The notes beneath the pieces are model-generated. The model was not told where the DNA came from. It saw only the letters and a program-made list of their open reading frames with translations, and did not search any database. Below, one piece after another: positions 44,349 to 52,082 of a stretch of 64,000 nucleotides of DNA. Both the position numbers and the translations under genes were made by a program. Source of the DNA: Fodinicurvata halophila. Lineage in GTDB: Bacteria > Pseudomonadota > Alphaproteobacteria > Kiloniellales > DSM-21159. Location: NCBI RefSeq assembly GCF_042651425.1, contig NZ_JBHSCW010000001.1, forward strand, positions 620,001 through 684,000, written 5' to 3'. Numbering within the stretch: position 1 is the stretch's first letter; every line of letters starts with the position of its first letter.

Positions 44349-45468
44349 ACGCCTGCCTGTGGAGCTGGGCGAACGCAGCTACGATATTCTGGTGGGTGAA
44401 AGGCTACTGGCAACGGCCGGCAGGCATATCGCCCAAGTCTCGGGCACACGCAAGGTGATGATCGTCACCGACGAGACCCTGGCTGAGCTGCATCTTGCAA
44501 CACTGGAGCGCGCCCTGGACGAGGCGGGAATCTCCTATGACGCCTTCGTGGTGCCCGCCGGCGAGGCCACCAAGTCCTTCGCGCAGCTGGAGAGACTCTG
44601 CGAGCGCCTGCTCGAGGCGGGCCTGGAACGCCAGACCCCCCTGGTCGCGCTGGGCGGCGGCGTGATCGGCGACCTCACCGGCTTCGCCGCGGCCGTCCTG
44701 CTGCGCGGCACACCCTACATCCAGGTCCCGACCACCCTGCTGGCCCAGGTGGACTCCTCCGTGGGCGGCAAGACAGGTATCAATACGGCCCAGGGCAAGA
44801 ACCTGGTCGGCAGCTTCCACCAACCCCGGCTGGTGCTGGCGGATACCGACGTTCTCACCAGCCTGTCACGACGCGAACTGCTGGCCGGCTATGCCGAGGT
44901 CGTGAAGTATGGCCTGATCGACGATCCGGCCTTCTTCACCTGGCTGGAGGGGCACGGGCGGCGCCTGATCGCCGGGGATCCGGCGGCGCGCAGCCACGCT
45001 ATCCTGACCTCCTGCACCAGCAAGGCACGTATCGTGGCCGCCGACGAGCGGGAGGGCGGCGTGCGCGCCCTGCTCAACCTCGGCCATACCTTCGGCCATG
45101 CCCTGGAGGCCGAGTGCCGCTATGACGGCGACCTGCTGCACGGCGAGGCCGTGGCCATCGGCATGGTGCTCGCCTTCGAGCTCTCGGCCCAGCTGGGCCT
45201 CTGCCCGGCCGAGGACGCCGACCGTGTGCGCCGCCACCTGGCCGCCGTGGACCTGCCGACCAGCTTCGAGCGGCTGGCCCATCGCAGCTGGGATCCAGAG
45301 GTCCTTTTGGGCCACATGCGCAAGGACAAGAAGGTCCAGGATGGCCGCCTGACCCTGGTGCTCGCGCGCGGCATCGGCCAAGCCTTCCTGACCCAGGAGG
45401 TGCGCGAGGAGGATATCCTCCACCTGCTGACCGAGGAAATCACCCAGACCGCCCTCCTGGAAAGCTGA
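44335..45468 (+). CDS. aroB: 3-dehydroquinate synthase
   Basis: Converts DAHP to 3-dehydroquinate with NAD and a divalent metal. The 377-residue protein shows GGGVIGDLTGFAAAVLLRG, QVPTTLLAQVDSSVGGKTGIN, AGYAEVVKYGLI and the metal-binding LNLGHTFGHALE and LLHGEAVAIGM. I place the start at TTG 44335, with GAGGAGG six bases before it, inside the aroK end; an upstream ATG at 44308 lacks a ribosome site. Confidence 0.95.
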   Translation: MHAPERLPVELGERSYDILVGERLLATAGRHIAQVSGTRKVMIVTDETLAELHLATLERALDEAGISYDAFVVPAGEATKSFAQLERLCERLLEAGLERQTPLVALGGGVIGDLTGFAAAVLLRGTPYIQVPTTLLAQVDSSVGGKTGINTAQGKNLVGSFHQPRLVLADTDVLTSLSRRELLAGYAEVVKYGLIDDPAFFTWLEGHGRRLIAGDPAARSHAILTSCTSKARIVAADEREGGVRALLNLGHTFGHALEAECRYDGDLLHGEAVAIGMVLAFELSAQLGLCPAEDADRVRRHLAAVDLPTSFERLAHRSWDPEVLLGHMRKDKKVQDGRLTLVLARGIGQAFLTQEVREEDILHLLTEEITQTALLES

Positions 45469-45519
45469 CTTAACGAACGCCAGACGCGTCCAGTTCCCCC
45501 CAAGGATCGACCCAAGACC

Positions 45520-46818
45520 ATGGAAACCTCCATCATCCTCAGCCTGGTAGGCATTCTGATCTGCCTGGTGCTCTCGGGATTCTTCTCCGGCTCCGAGACG
45601 GCGCTCACCGGGGCCTCCCGCCCGCGTATCCACACCCTGGCCCGTCAGGGCGGCAAGGGCGCCAACACCGTCCTGAAGCTCTGGGACAGCAAGGAACGCA
45701 TGCTGGGCGCCATCCTGCTGGGCAACAACCTGGTGAACATCCTGGCCTCGGCGCTCGCCACCTCGGTCCTGATCTATTTCTTCGGCGAGGCGGGCGTGGT
45801 CTATGCCACCTTCGGCATGACCGCCATCGTGCTGATCTTCTCGGAGGTCCTCCCCAAGACCTTCGCGCTCAATCACGCCGACAAGATGGCGGTCACCGTC
45901 GCGCCCATCATGCGCGTGATCGTCATGCTCTTCAGTCCCATCACCCAGATGGTCCAGTTCCTGGTCACGCACGCGCTCAACCTGCTGGGCGCCGGCCCCG
46001 ACTCGGGACATGCCGGCGAACGCTGGGAGGAGGAACTGCGCGGCGCCATCGACCTGCACACCGGCACCGACGAAGAGGAAAGCCGCCACGAGCGCGAGAT
46101 GATGCGCTCCATCCTGGATCTCGCCGACGTCGAGGTCGCCGACATCATGGTTCACCGGCGCAACGTGCTGACCCTCAACGCCGACGACCCACCGGGCAAG
46201 CTGCTGGACCAGGTGCGTGAAAGCCCTTATACGCGCCTGCCCCTGTGGCGCGATTCTCCGGAGAACATCGTTGGCGTGCTACACGTGAAGGCATTGTTTC
46301 GAGCCCTCCAGGCAGAAGAGTCGGAGATCCAGGACCTGAACTTCCTGGCGATTGCCGGCACGCCCTGGTTCATTCCCGAATCCACCGACCTGCTCTCGCA
46401 GCTGCAGGCCTTCCGCAGCCGCAAGGAGCACTTCGCCATCGTCGTCGACGAATACGGCGAGATGCGCGGCATTGTCACACTGGAAGACATCCTGGAAGAG
46501 ATCGTCGGTGAGATCAGTGACGAGCACGACCTGCACATCGAGGGTCTCGAGGTCCAGAGCGACGGCTCGGCCATCGTCGCCGGCACCGTTACCATCCGCG
46601 ACCTCAACCGCCAGTGCGACTGGCAGCTGCCCGACGACGAGGCCTCCACCATCGCCGGGCTGGTGCTGCACGAGGCCCGCCGCATCCCCGATGTGGGCCA
46701 GGCCTTTTCCTTCCACGGATTCCGCTTCGAGATCCTGGGCCGTCAGCGCAACCAGATCACCCTGCTGCGCGTCACACCGCAGGAGGAGGAGGACGAGAAG
46801 CAGGAGGACGAGGAGTAA
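45520..46818 (+). CDS. CNNM/CorC-type transporter-associated protein (HlyC/CorC family)
   Basis: A 432-residue inner-membrane protein: CNNM (DUF21) domain with three to four helices (about 1-190, including LSGFFSGSETALTGASRPR, LLGNNLVNILASALAT, SEVLPKTFAL), a CBS pair (about 205-330, VEVADIMVHRRNVLTL, IVVDEYGEMRGIVTLEDILEEIVGEI) and the C-terminal CorC_HlyC domain (IVAGTVTIRDLN, TIAGLVLHEARRIPDVGQ). The family is linked to magnesium efflux or cobalt resistance; the exact ion here is unknown. The 183-bp gap after it, 46819-47001, holds nothing clear. Confidence 0.92.
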   Translation: METSIILSLVGILICLVLSGFFSGSETALTGASRPRIHTLARQGGKGANTVLKLWDSKERMLGAILLGNNLVNILASALATSVLIYFFGEAGVVYATFGMTAIVLIFSEVLPKTFALNHADKMAVTVAPIMRVIVMLFSPITQMVQFLVTHALNLLGAGPDSGHAGERWEEELRGAIDLHTGTDEEESRHEREMMRSILDLADVEVADIMVHRRNVLTLNADDPPGKLLDQVRESPYTRLPLWRDSPENIVGVLHVKALFRALQAEESEIQDLNFLAIAGTPWFIPESTDLLSQLQAFRSRKEHFAIVVDEYGEMRGIVTLEDILEEIVGEISDEHDLHIEGLEVQSDGSAIVAGTVTIRDLNRQCDWQLPDDEASTIAGLVLHEARRIPDVGQAFSFHGFRFEILGRQRNQITLLRVTPQEEEDEKQEDEE

Positions 46819-47001
46819 GTTCACGGGAAGTCCAACCGGAACGGCTCCGTAGTCTCAGGCATCCCGTCCGGCCATCGGGCGACTCGAAAGCGACACGCGG
46901 CGGGATTCGCAAGCCGCTTGACCCCGTTTCAGAAGGCTTTCAGACTATTCTCAGGAGTTTCCCCGGGTATCGTCCCGGCGGACCTGGTACAGGAGGACGC
47001 C

Positions 47002-47448
47002 ATGCAACGTCGTGTAGTCCCTGATATCGTCAGCAGCCAGAAGCTGACGACCTTTTCTCCCGACACCACGGTGCGCGACGCCGTGGCCCTCATGAACGAG
47101 CGCTCCATAGGCGCGATCCTGGTCATGAATGACGATCAGCTGGCCGGCATCTTCACCGAGCGGGACCTCTTGCGCCGGGTCGTGGCCGCCTCGCGCGACC
47201 CCGACACCACCCGCCTGGACGAGGTGATGACGACCGATCCCGATACGCTGACGCCCAAGGCCACGGCCATGGAAGCCCTGTTGCTCATGCGCAGCCGCGG
47301 GTATCGACACCTGCCGGTTCTCGAGAACGACAAGCTGATCGGTATCGTCTCGATCCGCGACCTCTTTGCCGCGGTGCAGGAGGAGCTGGAACAGGACGTG
47401 CGCCAGCGCGATGCCCTGCTGTTCGACACCGGTTACGGCACCGGATAG
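47002..47448 (+). CDS. Two-CBS-domain protein
   Basis: A 148-residue soluble protein consisting of a CBS pair: TTFSPDTTVRDAVALMNERSIGAILV-like first repeat ending GIFTERDLLRRVV, and second repeat VMTTDPDTLTPKATAMEALLLM with HLPVLENDKLIGIVSIRDLF. Such stand-alone modules bind adenine nucleotides and regulate partner proteins. ATG at 47002 follows GGAGG by five bases; upstream codons in frame are not needed. The partner is not evident. Confidence 0.9.
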   Translation: MQRRVVPDIVSSQKLTTFSPDTTVRDAVALMNERSIGAILVMNDDQLAGIFTERDLLRRVVAASRDPDTTRLDEVMTTDPDTLTPKATAMEALLLMRSRGYRHLPVLENDKLIGIVSIRDLFAAVQEELEQDVRQRDALLFDTGYGTG

Positions 47449-47525
47449 GCCGGCTGGCTTGCGTCGCCCTCGGAGCGGCGCTATGCCTTGCCCCTTGCAT
47501 GGACATGGCATGAGGGACCGACAGC

Positions 47526-48071
47526 ATGGCGCTTCCCCCGCCCGCAGAACGTGAGCAACTGCACACGCGCCGCTATCATTTCGAAGGCTTCCGCCGCACG
47601 GACAGTCTCTGGGACATAGAAGGCCGGATCATCGATACCAAGCACTACGCCTTCGAGAACCGGGACCGCGGCACCGTCCAGCCCGGCCAGCCGCTGCACG
47701 AGATGGCCGTGCGCCTGACCCTGGACGACGACTTCGTGGTGCACGACATCGTCGCCGACACCATGGCCTCGCCCTTCAGTATCTGTTCCGGCGTCACGCC
47801 CAATTACAGGAACCTGATCGGCGCGCAGATCGGCCCCGGCTGGCGCAAGGCCCTGCGCCAGGCCGTCGGCGGCTCCGACGGCTGCACCCACATCACCGAG
47901 ATGCTGGGTGCCATGGGCACAGTCGCCTACCAGACCTACGTCTCGGACAGCGACTCCTCGAACCGCGACGGCAAGCCCCGCCGCTCGAGCCTGGTCAACA
48001 GCTGCCACGCCTTCGCCGCCGACGGACCTCTGGTCAAGGAATTCTGGCCGGATCAGTATACGGGGGAATAG
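47526..48071 (+). CDS. DUF2889 family protein
   Basis: A 181-residue soluble protein with the DUF2889 pattern: LHTRRYHFEGFRRTDSLWDIEG, DKHYAFEN-like TKHYAFEN, LHEMAVRLTLDDDFVVHDI, CSGVTPNYRNLIG and the His/Cys-bearing GSDGCTHITEML. The last motif suggests metal binding or catalysis. Function not known. Confidence 0.85.
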   Translation: MALPPPAEREQLHTRRYHFEGFRRTDSLWDIEGRIIDTKHYAFENRDRGTVQPGQPLHEMAVRLTLDDDFVVHDIVADTMASPFSICSGVTPNYRNLIGAQIGPGWRKALRQAVGGSDGCTHITEMLGAMGTVAYQTYVSDSDSSNRDGKPRRSSLVNSCHAFAADGPLVKEFWPDQYTGE

Positions 48072-48142
48072 GGCAAAAACCGCCGCGATTGAATCGTCTG
48101 GGTCGAAGCGTTTGTGGACTACCGCCGTGGCGGGAATTTGAT

Positions 48143-48170
48143 TTGACTCGAAAATTTGCCCATTCATACT
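48143..48170 (+). promoter_or_regulatory. Candidate promoter for the CsgG-like lipoprotein gene
   Basis: TTGACT (48143-48148), 16-bp spacer, CATACT (48165-48170), 37 bases before the ATG at 48207, in a locally AT-rich stretch. Confidence 0.5.
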
Positions 48171-48206
48171 GCTCGTCGATTATCAATTCTGTTTCAGGGG
48201 GCAAAC

Positions 48207-48890
48207 ATGAGGAACGGGATTCTCGCGACTATCGGGATTCTATTCTCGGCACTTGTACTTACGAGCTGTGCCCAGACCGAAGGGAGCAGTTCCTTCAATC
48301 AGACCTACAACTTCCGTGACAGCTCGCGCATTGCCGTCGTCGCCGTCGAAGGGCTGGGCGCCAACGAGGCAGCCCAGACCCAAGTCAGCAACATGGTCAC
48401 CCAGGACCTGATGAGCAAAGGCTATTCGCCGATCGAACGCCAGCGCGTGCGTGAAATCATCGACGAACAGGACTTCCAGCTCAGCGATCGCACAACGGCC
48501 TCGGGCGCGGCCCGCATCGGCCGCATCCTGAACACCGATCTCGCCATGATCATCAGCATTCCGAGCTATAGGGAGGACATGAGCCTCAGCGCCCGTGCGG
48601 TTGATGTGCAGACAGCCGAGATTGTCTGGACCGGTTCGGGCTCCGGCACCACGGGTGATGGCATGAACCAGGCCTTGGGTGCCGTCCTCGGCGCTGCAGC
48701 CGGCGCCGCAACCGGGGCTGCGGTTACTGAACACGATACCACCGGCGCCCTCATCGGCGGCACGGCTGGTGCTGCAGGCGGCGGTCTGACCGGTGCGGCC
48801 CTGACCCCGCGCAAGGAAGAGCAGATGCGGGAACTGGTGACGAAGGTGATGGAAGGCTTTCCGAGCCGCATGACCACAACCGGCTCATAA
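48207..48890 (+). CDS. Lipoprotein with CsgG-like domain and glycine-zipper tail
   Basis: A 227-residue lipoprotein: signal peptide with lipobox LTSC (Cys21). It then has an alpha/beta domain like CsgG/penicillin-binding-protein-activator lipoproteins (SRIAVVAVEGLGANEA, VTQDLMSKGYSPIERQRVREIIDEQDFQ, GRILNTDLAMIISI, ARAVDVQTAEIVWTGSGSG). A Gly/Ala-rich zipper follows (about 155-205, LGAVLGAAAGAATGAAV and IGGTAGAAGGGLTGAA). It has its own promoter and terminator. No curli genes are near, so it is not CsgG itself; role unknown. Confidence 0.8.
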   Translation: MRNGILATIGILFSALVLTSCAQTEGSSSFNQTYNFRDSSRIAVVAVEGLGANEAAQTQVSNMVTQDLMSKGYSPIERQRVREIIDEQDFQLSDRTTASGAARIGRILNTDLAMIISIPSYREDMSLSARAVDVQTAEIVWTGSGSGTTGDGMNQALGAVLGAAAGAATGAAVTEHDTTGALIGGTAGAAGGGLTGAALTPRKEEQMRELVTKVMEGFPSRMTTTGS

Positions 48891-48905
48891 GCATTCCACA
48901 GAACT

Positions 48906-48935
48906 CCGGGCCGCAGGCGTCGCATTGCGGCCCGG
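48906..48935 (+). terminator. Hairpin after lipoprotein gene
   Basis: Perfect 10-bp stem CCGGGCCGCA / TGCGGCCCGG with a 10-base loop, 16 bases after the stop. No T-tract follows, so it may be a 3' stabiliser ahead of the stronger terminator. Confidence 0.5.
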
Positions 48936-48943
48936 ACATTTCA

Positions 48944-48985
48944 GAGCCTTGTCCGGATCGACTCAGGATCCGGCGAGGCTCTTTT
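48944..48985 (+). terminator. Rho-independent terminator after lipoprotein gene
   Basis: Stem GAGCC..CCGGAT / ATCCGG..GGCTC with small internal loops, followed by TTTT. It abuts the stop codon of the convergent bolA-like gene at 48987. Confidence 0.75.
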
Positions 48986-48986
48986 C

Positions 48987-49304
48987 CTATCCGGCATCCT
49001 CCTCCGGCGTCAGCGTTCGCAGCTGCAGGGCGTGGACGCTTTCGGCCAGTTCCTCGGACAGGATCTCGTAGACCCGGCGTTGGCGGGCAACGCGGGACAT
49101 GCCCTCGAACACCTCGGACACCACTTCCACGCGGAAATGGGTCTCGCCGCCGGGGCGCCAGCCGGCGTGCCCCTCGTGCTTGTGAGAGTCGTCGGCGACC
49201 TCGAGGCGCTGCGGGGCCAGGGCCTCGCGCAGCTTCTCCTCGATAAGCTGCTTCATCGAAGCGGCGCGCCCGGCGCCGGAGGTGGAGTCGGAGGGCATGG
49301 ACAT
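48987..49304 (-). CDS. bolA: BolA family protein
   Basis: A small regulator/iron-sulfur trafficking protein that works with monothiol glutaredoxins. The 105 residues have the conserved DDSHKHEGHAG, GETHFRVEVVSEVFEGMSRVARQRRVYEIL and HALQLRTLTPEE. The His in ETHF is the usual cluster ligand. ATG 49304 or the ATG two codons later could be the start. Divergent from the DMT transporter, 113 bp apart; position before the J-protein/cobS/cobT block is typical of alphaproteobacteria. Confidence 0.93.
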   Translation of the reverse strand: MSMPSDSTSGAGRAASMKQLIEEKLREALAPQRLEVADDSHKHEGHAGWRPGGETHFRVEVVSEVFEGMSRVARQRRVYEILSEELAESVHALQLRTLTPEEDAG

Positions 49305-49417
49305 CTCGGCTTTCCCGCGTTAACGCTCAATTCCCGCTTTCATCGGGTGGCTGTCCTGCAAGGCTGAGAACCCGCCGGTCGCCTGTCAAGCAAACAGCAT
49401 AGGGGTGGTCTTACAGC

Positions 49418-50323
49418 ATGTCCCTGCGTGGCGCCTACCTCCTGCTCGGGGCGGTCATCCTGCTCTGGGGCAGCAACTGGCCGATCATGAAGATCGGATT
49501 GAACGAGGGCCTGCCGCCCTTCTGGTTCGCGGTCAGCCGCCTGTTCCTCGGCATGGTCACGCTGCTGCTTCTCCTGGCCGCCCTCGGGCGGCTGAAGCTG
49601 CCGCAGCGCCGCGACCTGCCGGTCATCCTCACCGTCGGGCTGCTGCAGGTCGCCCTCTTCCTGGGTGCCATCAACTTCGCCCTGCAGTTCGTCGAGGCCG
49701 GCCGCTCCTCGGTTCTGGCCTACACCACGCCGCTCTGGGTCACCCCCGCGGCGATCCTCCTCCTCGGCGAACGGCCCTCGCGCCTCAAAGTCGCGGGGCT
49801 CCTGCTGGGCCTGATCGGCCTCGTTGCCCTGTTCAATCCGCTGGCCCTGAACTGGAGCGACAGCGACGTGGTGATCGGCAACATGATCCTCATGCTGGCC
49901 GCCGTCGGCTGGGCCATCGCCATCCTGCATGTGCGCGGCCACCGCTGGAGCGGGTCGGTGCTGGAGATCATTCCCTGGCAGATGATGGTGGCGCTGGTGC
50001 CGCTGACCGTGCTGGCCCTGGTGTTTGAGGGAGACTACCGTCCCCAGCTTTCCGGCACGGCCTGGGTGGTGATTGCCTACAACGGGCCCATCGCCACTGG
50101 CTTCTGCTACTGGGCCACCATCACGGTCACGCGCAGCCTGCCGGCCATTTCCACCTCGCTGGGCCTGCTGGGTGTTCCCATGGTGGGCGTCGGCAGCTCG
50201 GTCCTGCTGCTGGGCGAGCGGCTGACCCCCAGCCTGCTGCTGGGCCTTGTCGGCATCGTCGCCGGCCTGGCGCTGGTGAACCTGGCCGACCTGCGCGCGC
50301 AGCAGAATGGCCCGCGCGACTGA
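49418..50323 (+). CDS. DMT superfamily transporter (EamA domains)
   Basis: A 301-residue inner-membrane permease with about ten helices in two EamA repeats (LLLGAVILLWGSNWPIMKIGL and AAVGWAIAILHVRGHRW onward; LGVPMVGVGSSVLLLGERLTPSLLLG at the end). The substrate cannot be deduced; family members export amino acids or metabolites. Not obviously co-regulated with cobST. Confidence 0.9.
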   Translation: MSLRGAYLLLGAVILLWGSNWPIMKIGLNEGLPPFWFAVSRLFLGMVTLLLLLAALGRLKLPQRRDLPVILTVGLLQVALFLGAINFALQFVEAGRSSVLAYTTPLWVTPAAILLLGERPSRLKVAGLLLGLIGLVALFNPLALNWSDSDVVIGNMILMLAAVGWAIAILHVRGHRWSGSVLEIIPWQMMVALVPLTVLALVFEGDYRPQLSGTAWVVIAYNGPIATGFCYWATITVTRSLPAISTSLGLLGVPMVGVGSSVLLLGERLTPSLLLGLVGIVAGLALVNLADLRAQQNGPRD

Positions 50324-50402
50324 CTGCATCAGGTTCCCGGCCGGGCCGATCATCTTCGCCCGGCATCTTGTCAGTGATCGAAGCGCCCCTCATACTTGGA
50401 CC

Positions 50403-51002
50403 ATGATGGCACGCATGCCCCGAATGGACGACCTGCACGCGGACGGCGGGCAGGCTGGCGAGGCAACCCGCATCTGCGACCACCCCGACTGCGGGGCGGT
50501 CGGCGCGTACCGGGCACCTGTCTCGCGCGAACGGCTGAACGAGTATCGCTGGTTCTGCCTGGAGCATGTGCGCGCCTACAATGCCGCCTGGAACTATCAT
50601 CGCGACATGGACCCCCGGGACGTTGAAGCCGACCGGATGAAAGCCTACACTTGGGATCGTCCAACCTGGCGGATGGGCAACGGACAGACCGACCTGCGCG
50701 ACGCGGAAGCCGCGGCCAGGGCCCAGGCGGAAGAGCTGGCCGGTCGCCGCCGGCGGCAGAAACAGCGTCATCAGGCAGGCAGCAGCGCTCATCAGTCGAC
50801 CGCCCAGCCCGAAAGCGACCGGGACCGTGCCCTGCAGGCACTGGGCCTGTCGTCGCCCACGACCTGGGCAACCATACGCCAGCGTTACCGGGCGCTTGTC
50901 AAAAGCCTGCATCCCGATGCCAATGGCGGAGACAAGGTCGCCGAGAACCGCATGAAGGCCGTGAACGAGGCTTACAGTATTCTCAAGACCCTTTATCTCT
51001 GA
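50403..51002 (+). CDS. J-domain protein (DnaJ-like co-chaperone)
   Basis: A 199-residue protein. The N-terminal part has a Cys/His pair pattern (RICDHPDCGAVGAYRAP, WFCLEHVRAYNAAWNY) suggesting a metal site, then a basic linker. A C-terminal J domain (about 140-199) has LGLSSPTTWATIRQRYRALVKSLHPDANGG, including the HPD motif. ATG 50403 (or 50406) is preferred over open sequence upstream. It lies 54 bp before cobS, a common alphaproteobacterial order, and could serve the AAA chelatase subunit or be general. Confidence 0.9.
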   Translation: MMARMPRMDDLHADGGQAGEATRICDHPDCGAVGAYRAPVSRERLNEYRWFCLEHVRAYNAAWNYHRDMDPRDVEADRMKAYTWDRPTWRMGNGQTDLRDAEAAARAQAEELAGRRRRQKQRHQAGSSAHQSTAQPESDRDRALQALGLSSPTTWATIRQRYRALVKSLHPDANGGDKVAENRMKAVNEAYSILKTLYL

Positions 51003-51056
51003 AGGGCATCACACCAGCTTAGTGACAACAGGAAAGTCCAAGGAAAACTTAGCAAC

Positions 51057-52058
51057 ATGTCCGAAATGACAGAGAATGGCGCCAGCGAACTGCCGAAGGG
51101 CGCACCCGACATCAACGTTTCCGTGCGCCAGACCTTCGGCATCGACAGCGACATGATGGTGCCGGCCTACTCCCAGGAATGCGACTACGTGCCCGACGGC
51201 GATTCGACCTACCGGTTCGACCGCGACACTACGCTCGCCATCCTGGCCGGATTTGCCTACAACCGCCGTGTCATGATCCAGGGCTATCACGGAACCGGAA
51301 AGTCCACGCATATCGAGCAGGTGGCCGCGCGCCTGAACTGGCCGACGATCCGCATCAACCTGGACAGTCACGTCAGCCGTATCGACCTGATCGGCAAGGA
51401 CGCCATCGTGCTTAAGGACGGCAAGCAGGTCACCGAGTTCCGCGAGGGGCTGCTGCCCTGGGCGCTGCAGAATCCCACGGCCCTGGTGTTCGACGAGTAC
51501 GACGCCGGGCGCGCCGACGTGATGTTCGTGATTCAGCGCGTGCTGGAGGTGGACGGCAAACTGACCCTCCTGGACCAGAACAAGGTCATCCATCCGCATC
51601 CGGCCTTCCGGCTGTTCGCCACGGCCAACACCATCGGCCTGGGCGACACCACCGGCCTCTATCACGGCACGCAGCAGATCAACCAGGGCCAGATGGACCG
51701 CTGGAACATCGTGGCCACGCTCAACTACCTGGAGCACGATGCCGAAGAGGAGATCGTCCTCAACAAGCTGTCGTCCTATGACACCAAGGAAGGCCGCGAA
51801 CGCGTGCGCGCCATGGTGGCCGTGGCGGACCTGACGCGCAGCGGCTTCATCAACGGCGATATCTCCACGGTGATGAGCCCGCGCACCGTCCTCACCTGGG
51901 CCGAGAACGCGGAGATCTTCAAGGATGTGGGCTTCGCCTTCCGCGTCACCTTCCTCAACAAGTGTGACGAGATCGAGCGCGGCACGGTGGCCGAGTACTA
52001 TCAGCGCTGCTTCGGGACGGAGCTGCCGGAAACCGGTATCCAGGCAACCCTGGTGTAA
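51057..52058 (+). CDS. cobS: Cobaltochelatase subunit CobS
   Basis: AAA ATPase subunit of the aerobic cobaltochelatase, which with CobT and CobN inserts cobalt into hydrogenobyrinate diamide during B12 synthesis. The 333-residue protein has Walker A GYHGTGKSTH, Walker B ALVFDEYDAGRADV and sensor ATANTIGLGD. AAGGAAAAC precedes the ATG. It is followed by cobT after 24 bp. cobN is not in the window. Confidence 0.97.
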   Translation: MSEMTENGASELPKGAPDINVSVRQTFGIDSDMMVPAYSQECDYVPDGDSTYRFDRDTTLAILAGFAYNRRVMIQGYHGTGKSTHIEQVAARLNWPTIRINLDSHVSRIDLIGKDAIVLKDGKQVTEFREGLLPWALQNPTALVFDEYDAGRADVMFVIQRVLEVDGKLTLLDQNKVIHPHPAFRLFATANTIGLGDTTGLYHGTQQINQGQMDRWNIVATLNYLEHDAEEEIVLNKLSSYDTKEGRERVRAMVAVADLTRSGFINGDISTVMSPRTVLTWAENAEIFKDVGFAFRVTFLNKCDEIERGTVAEYYQRCFGTELPETGIQATLV

Positions 52059-52082
52059 GCGGCGTGACGTACGGAGTTCGGC

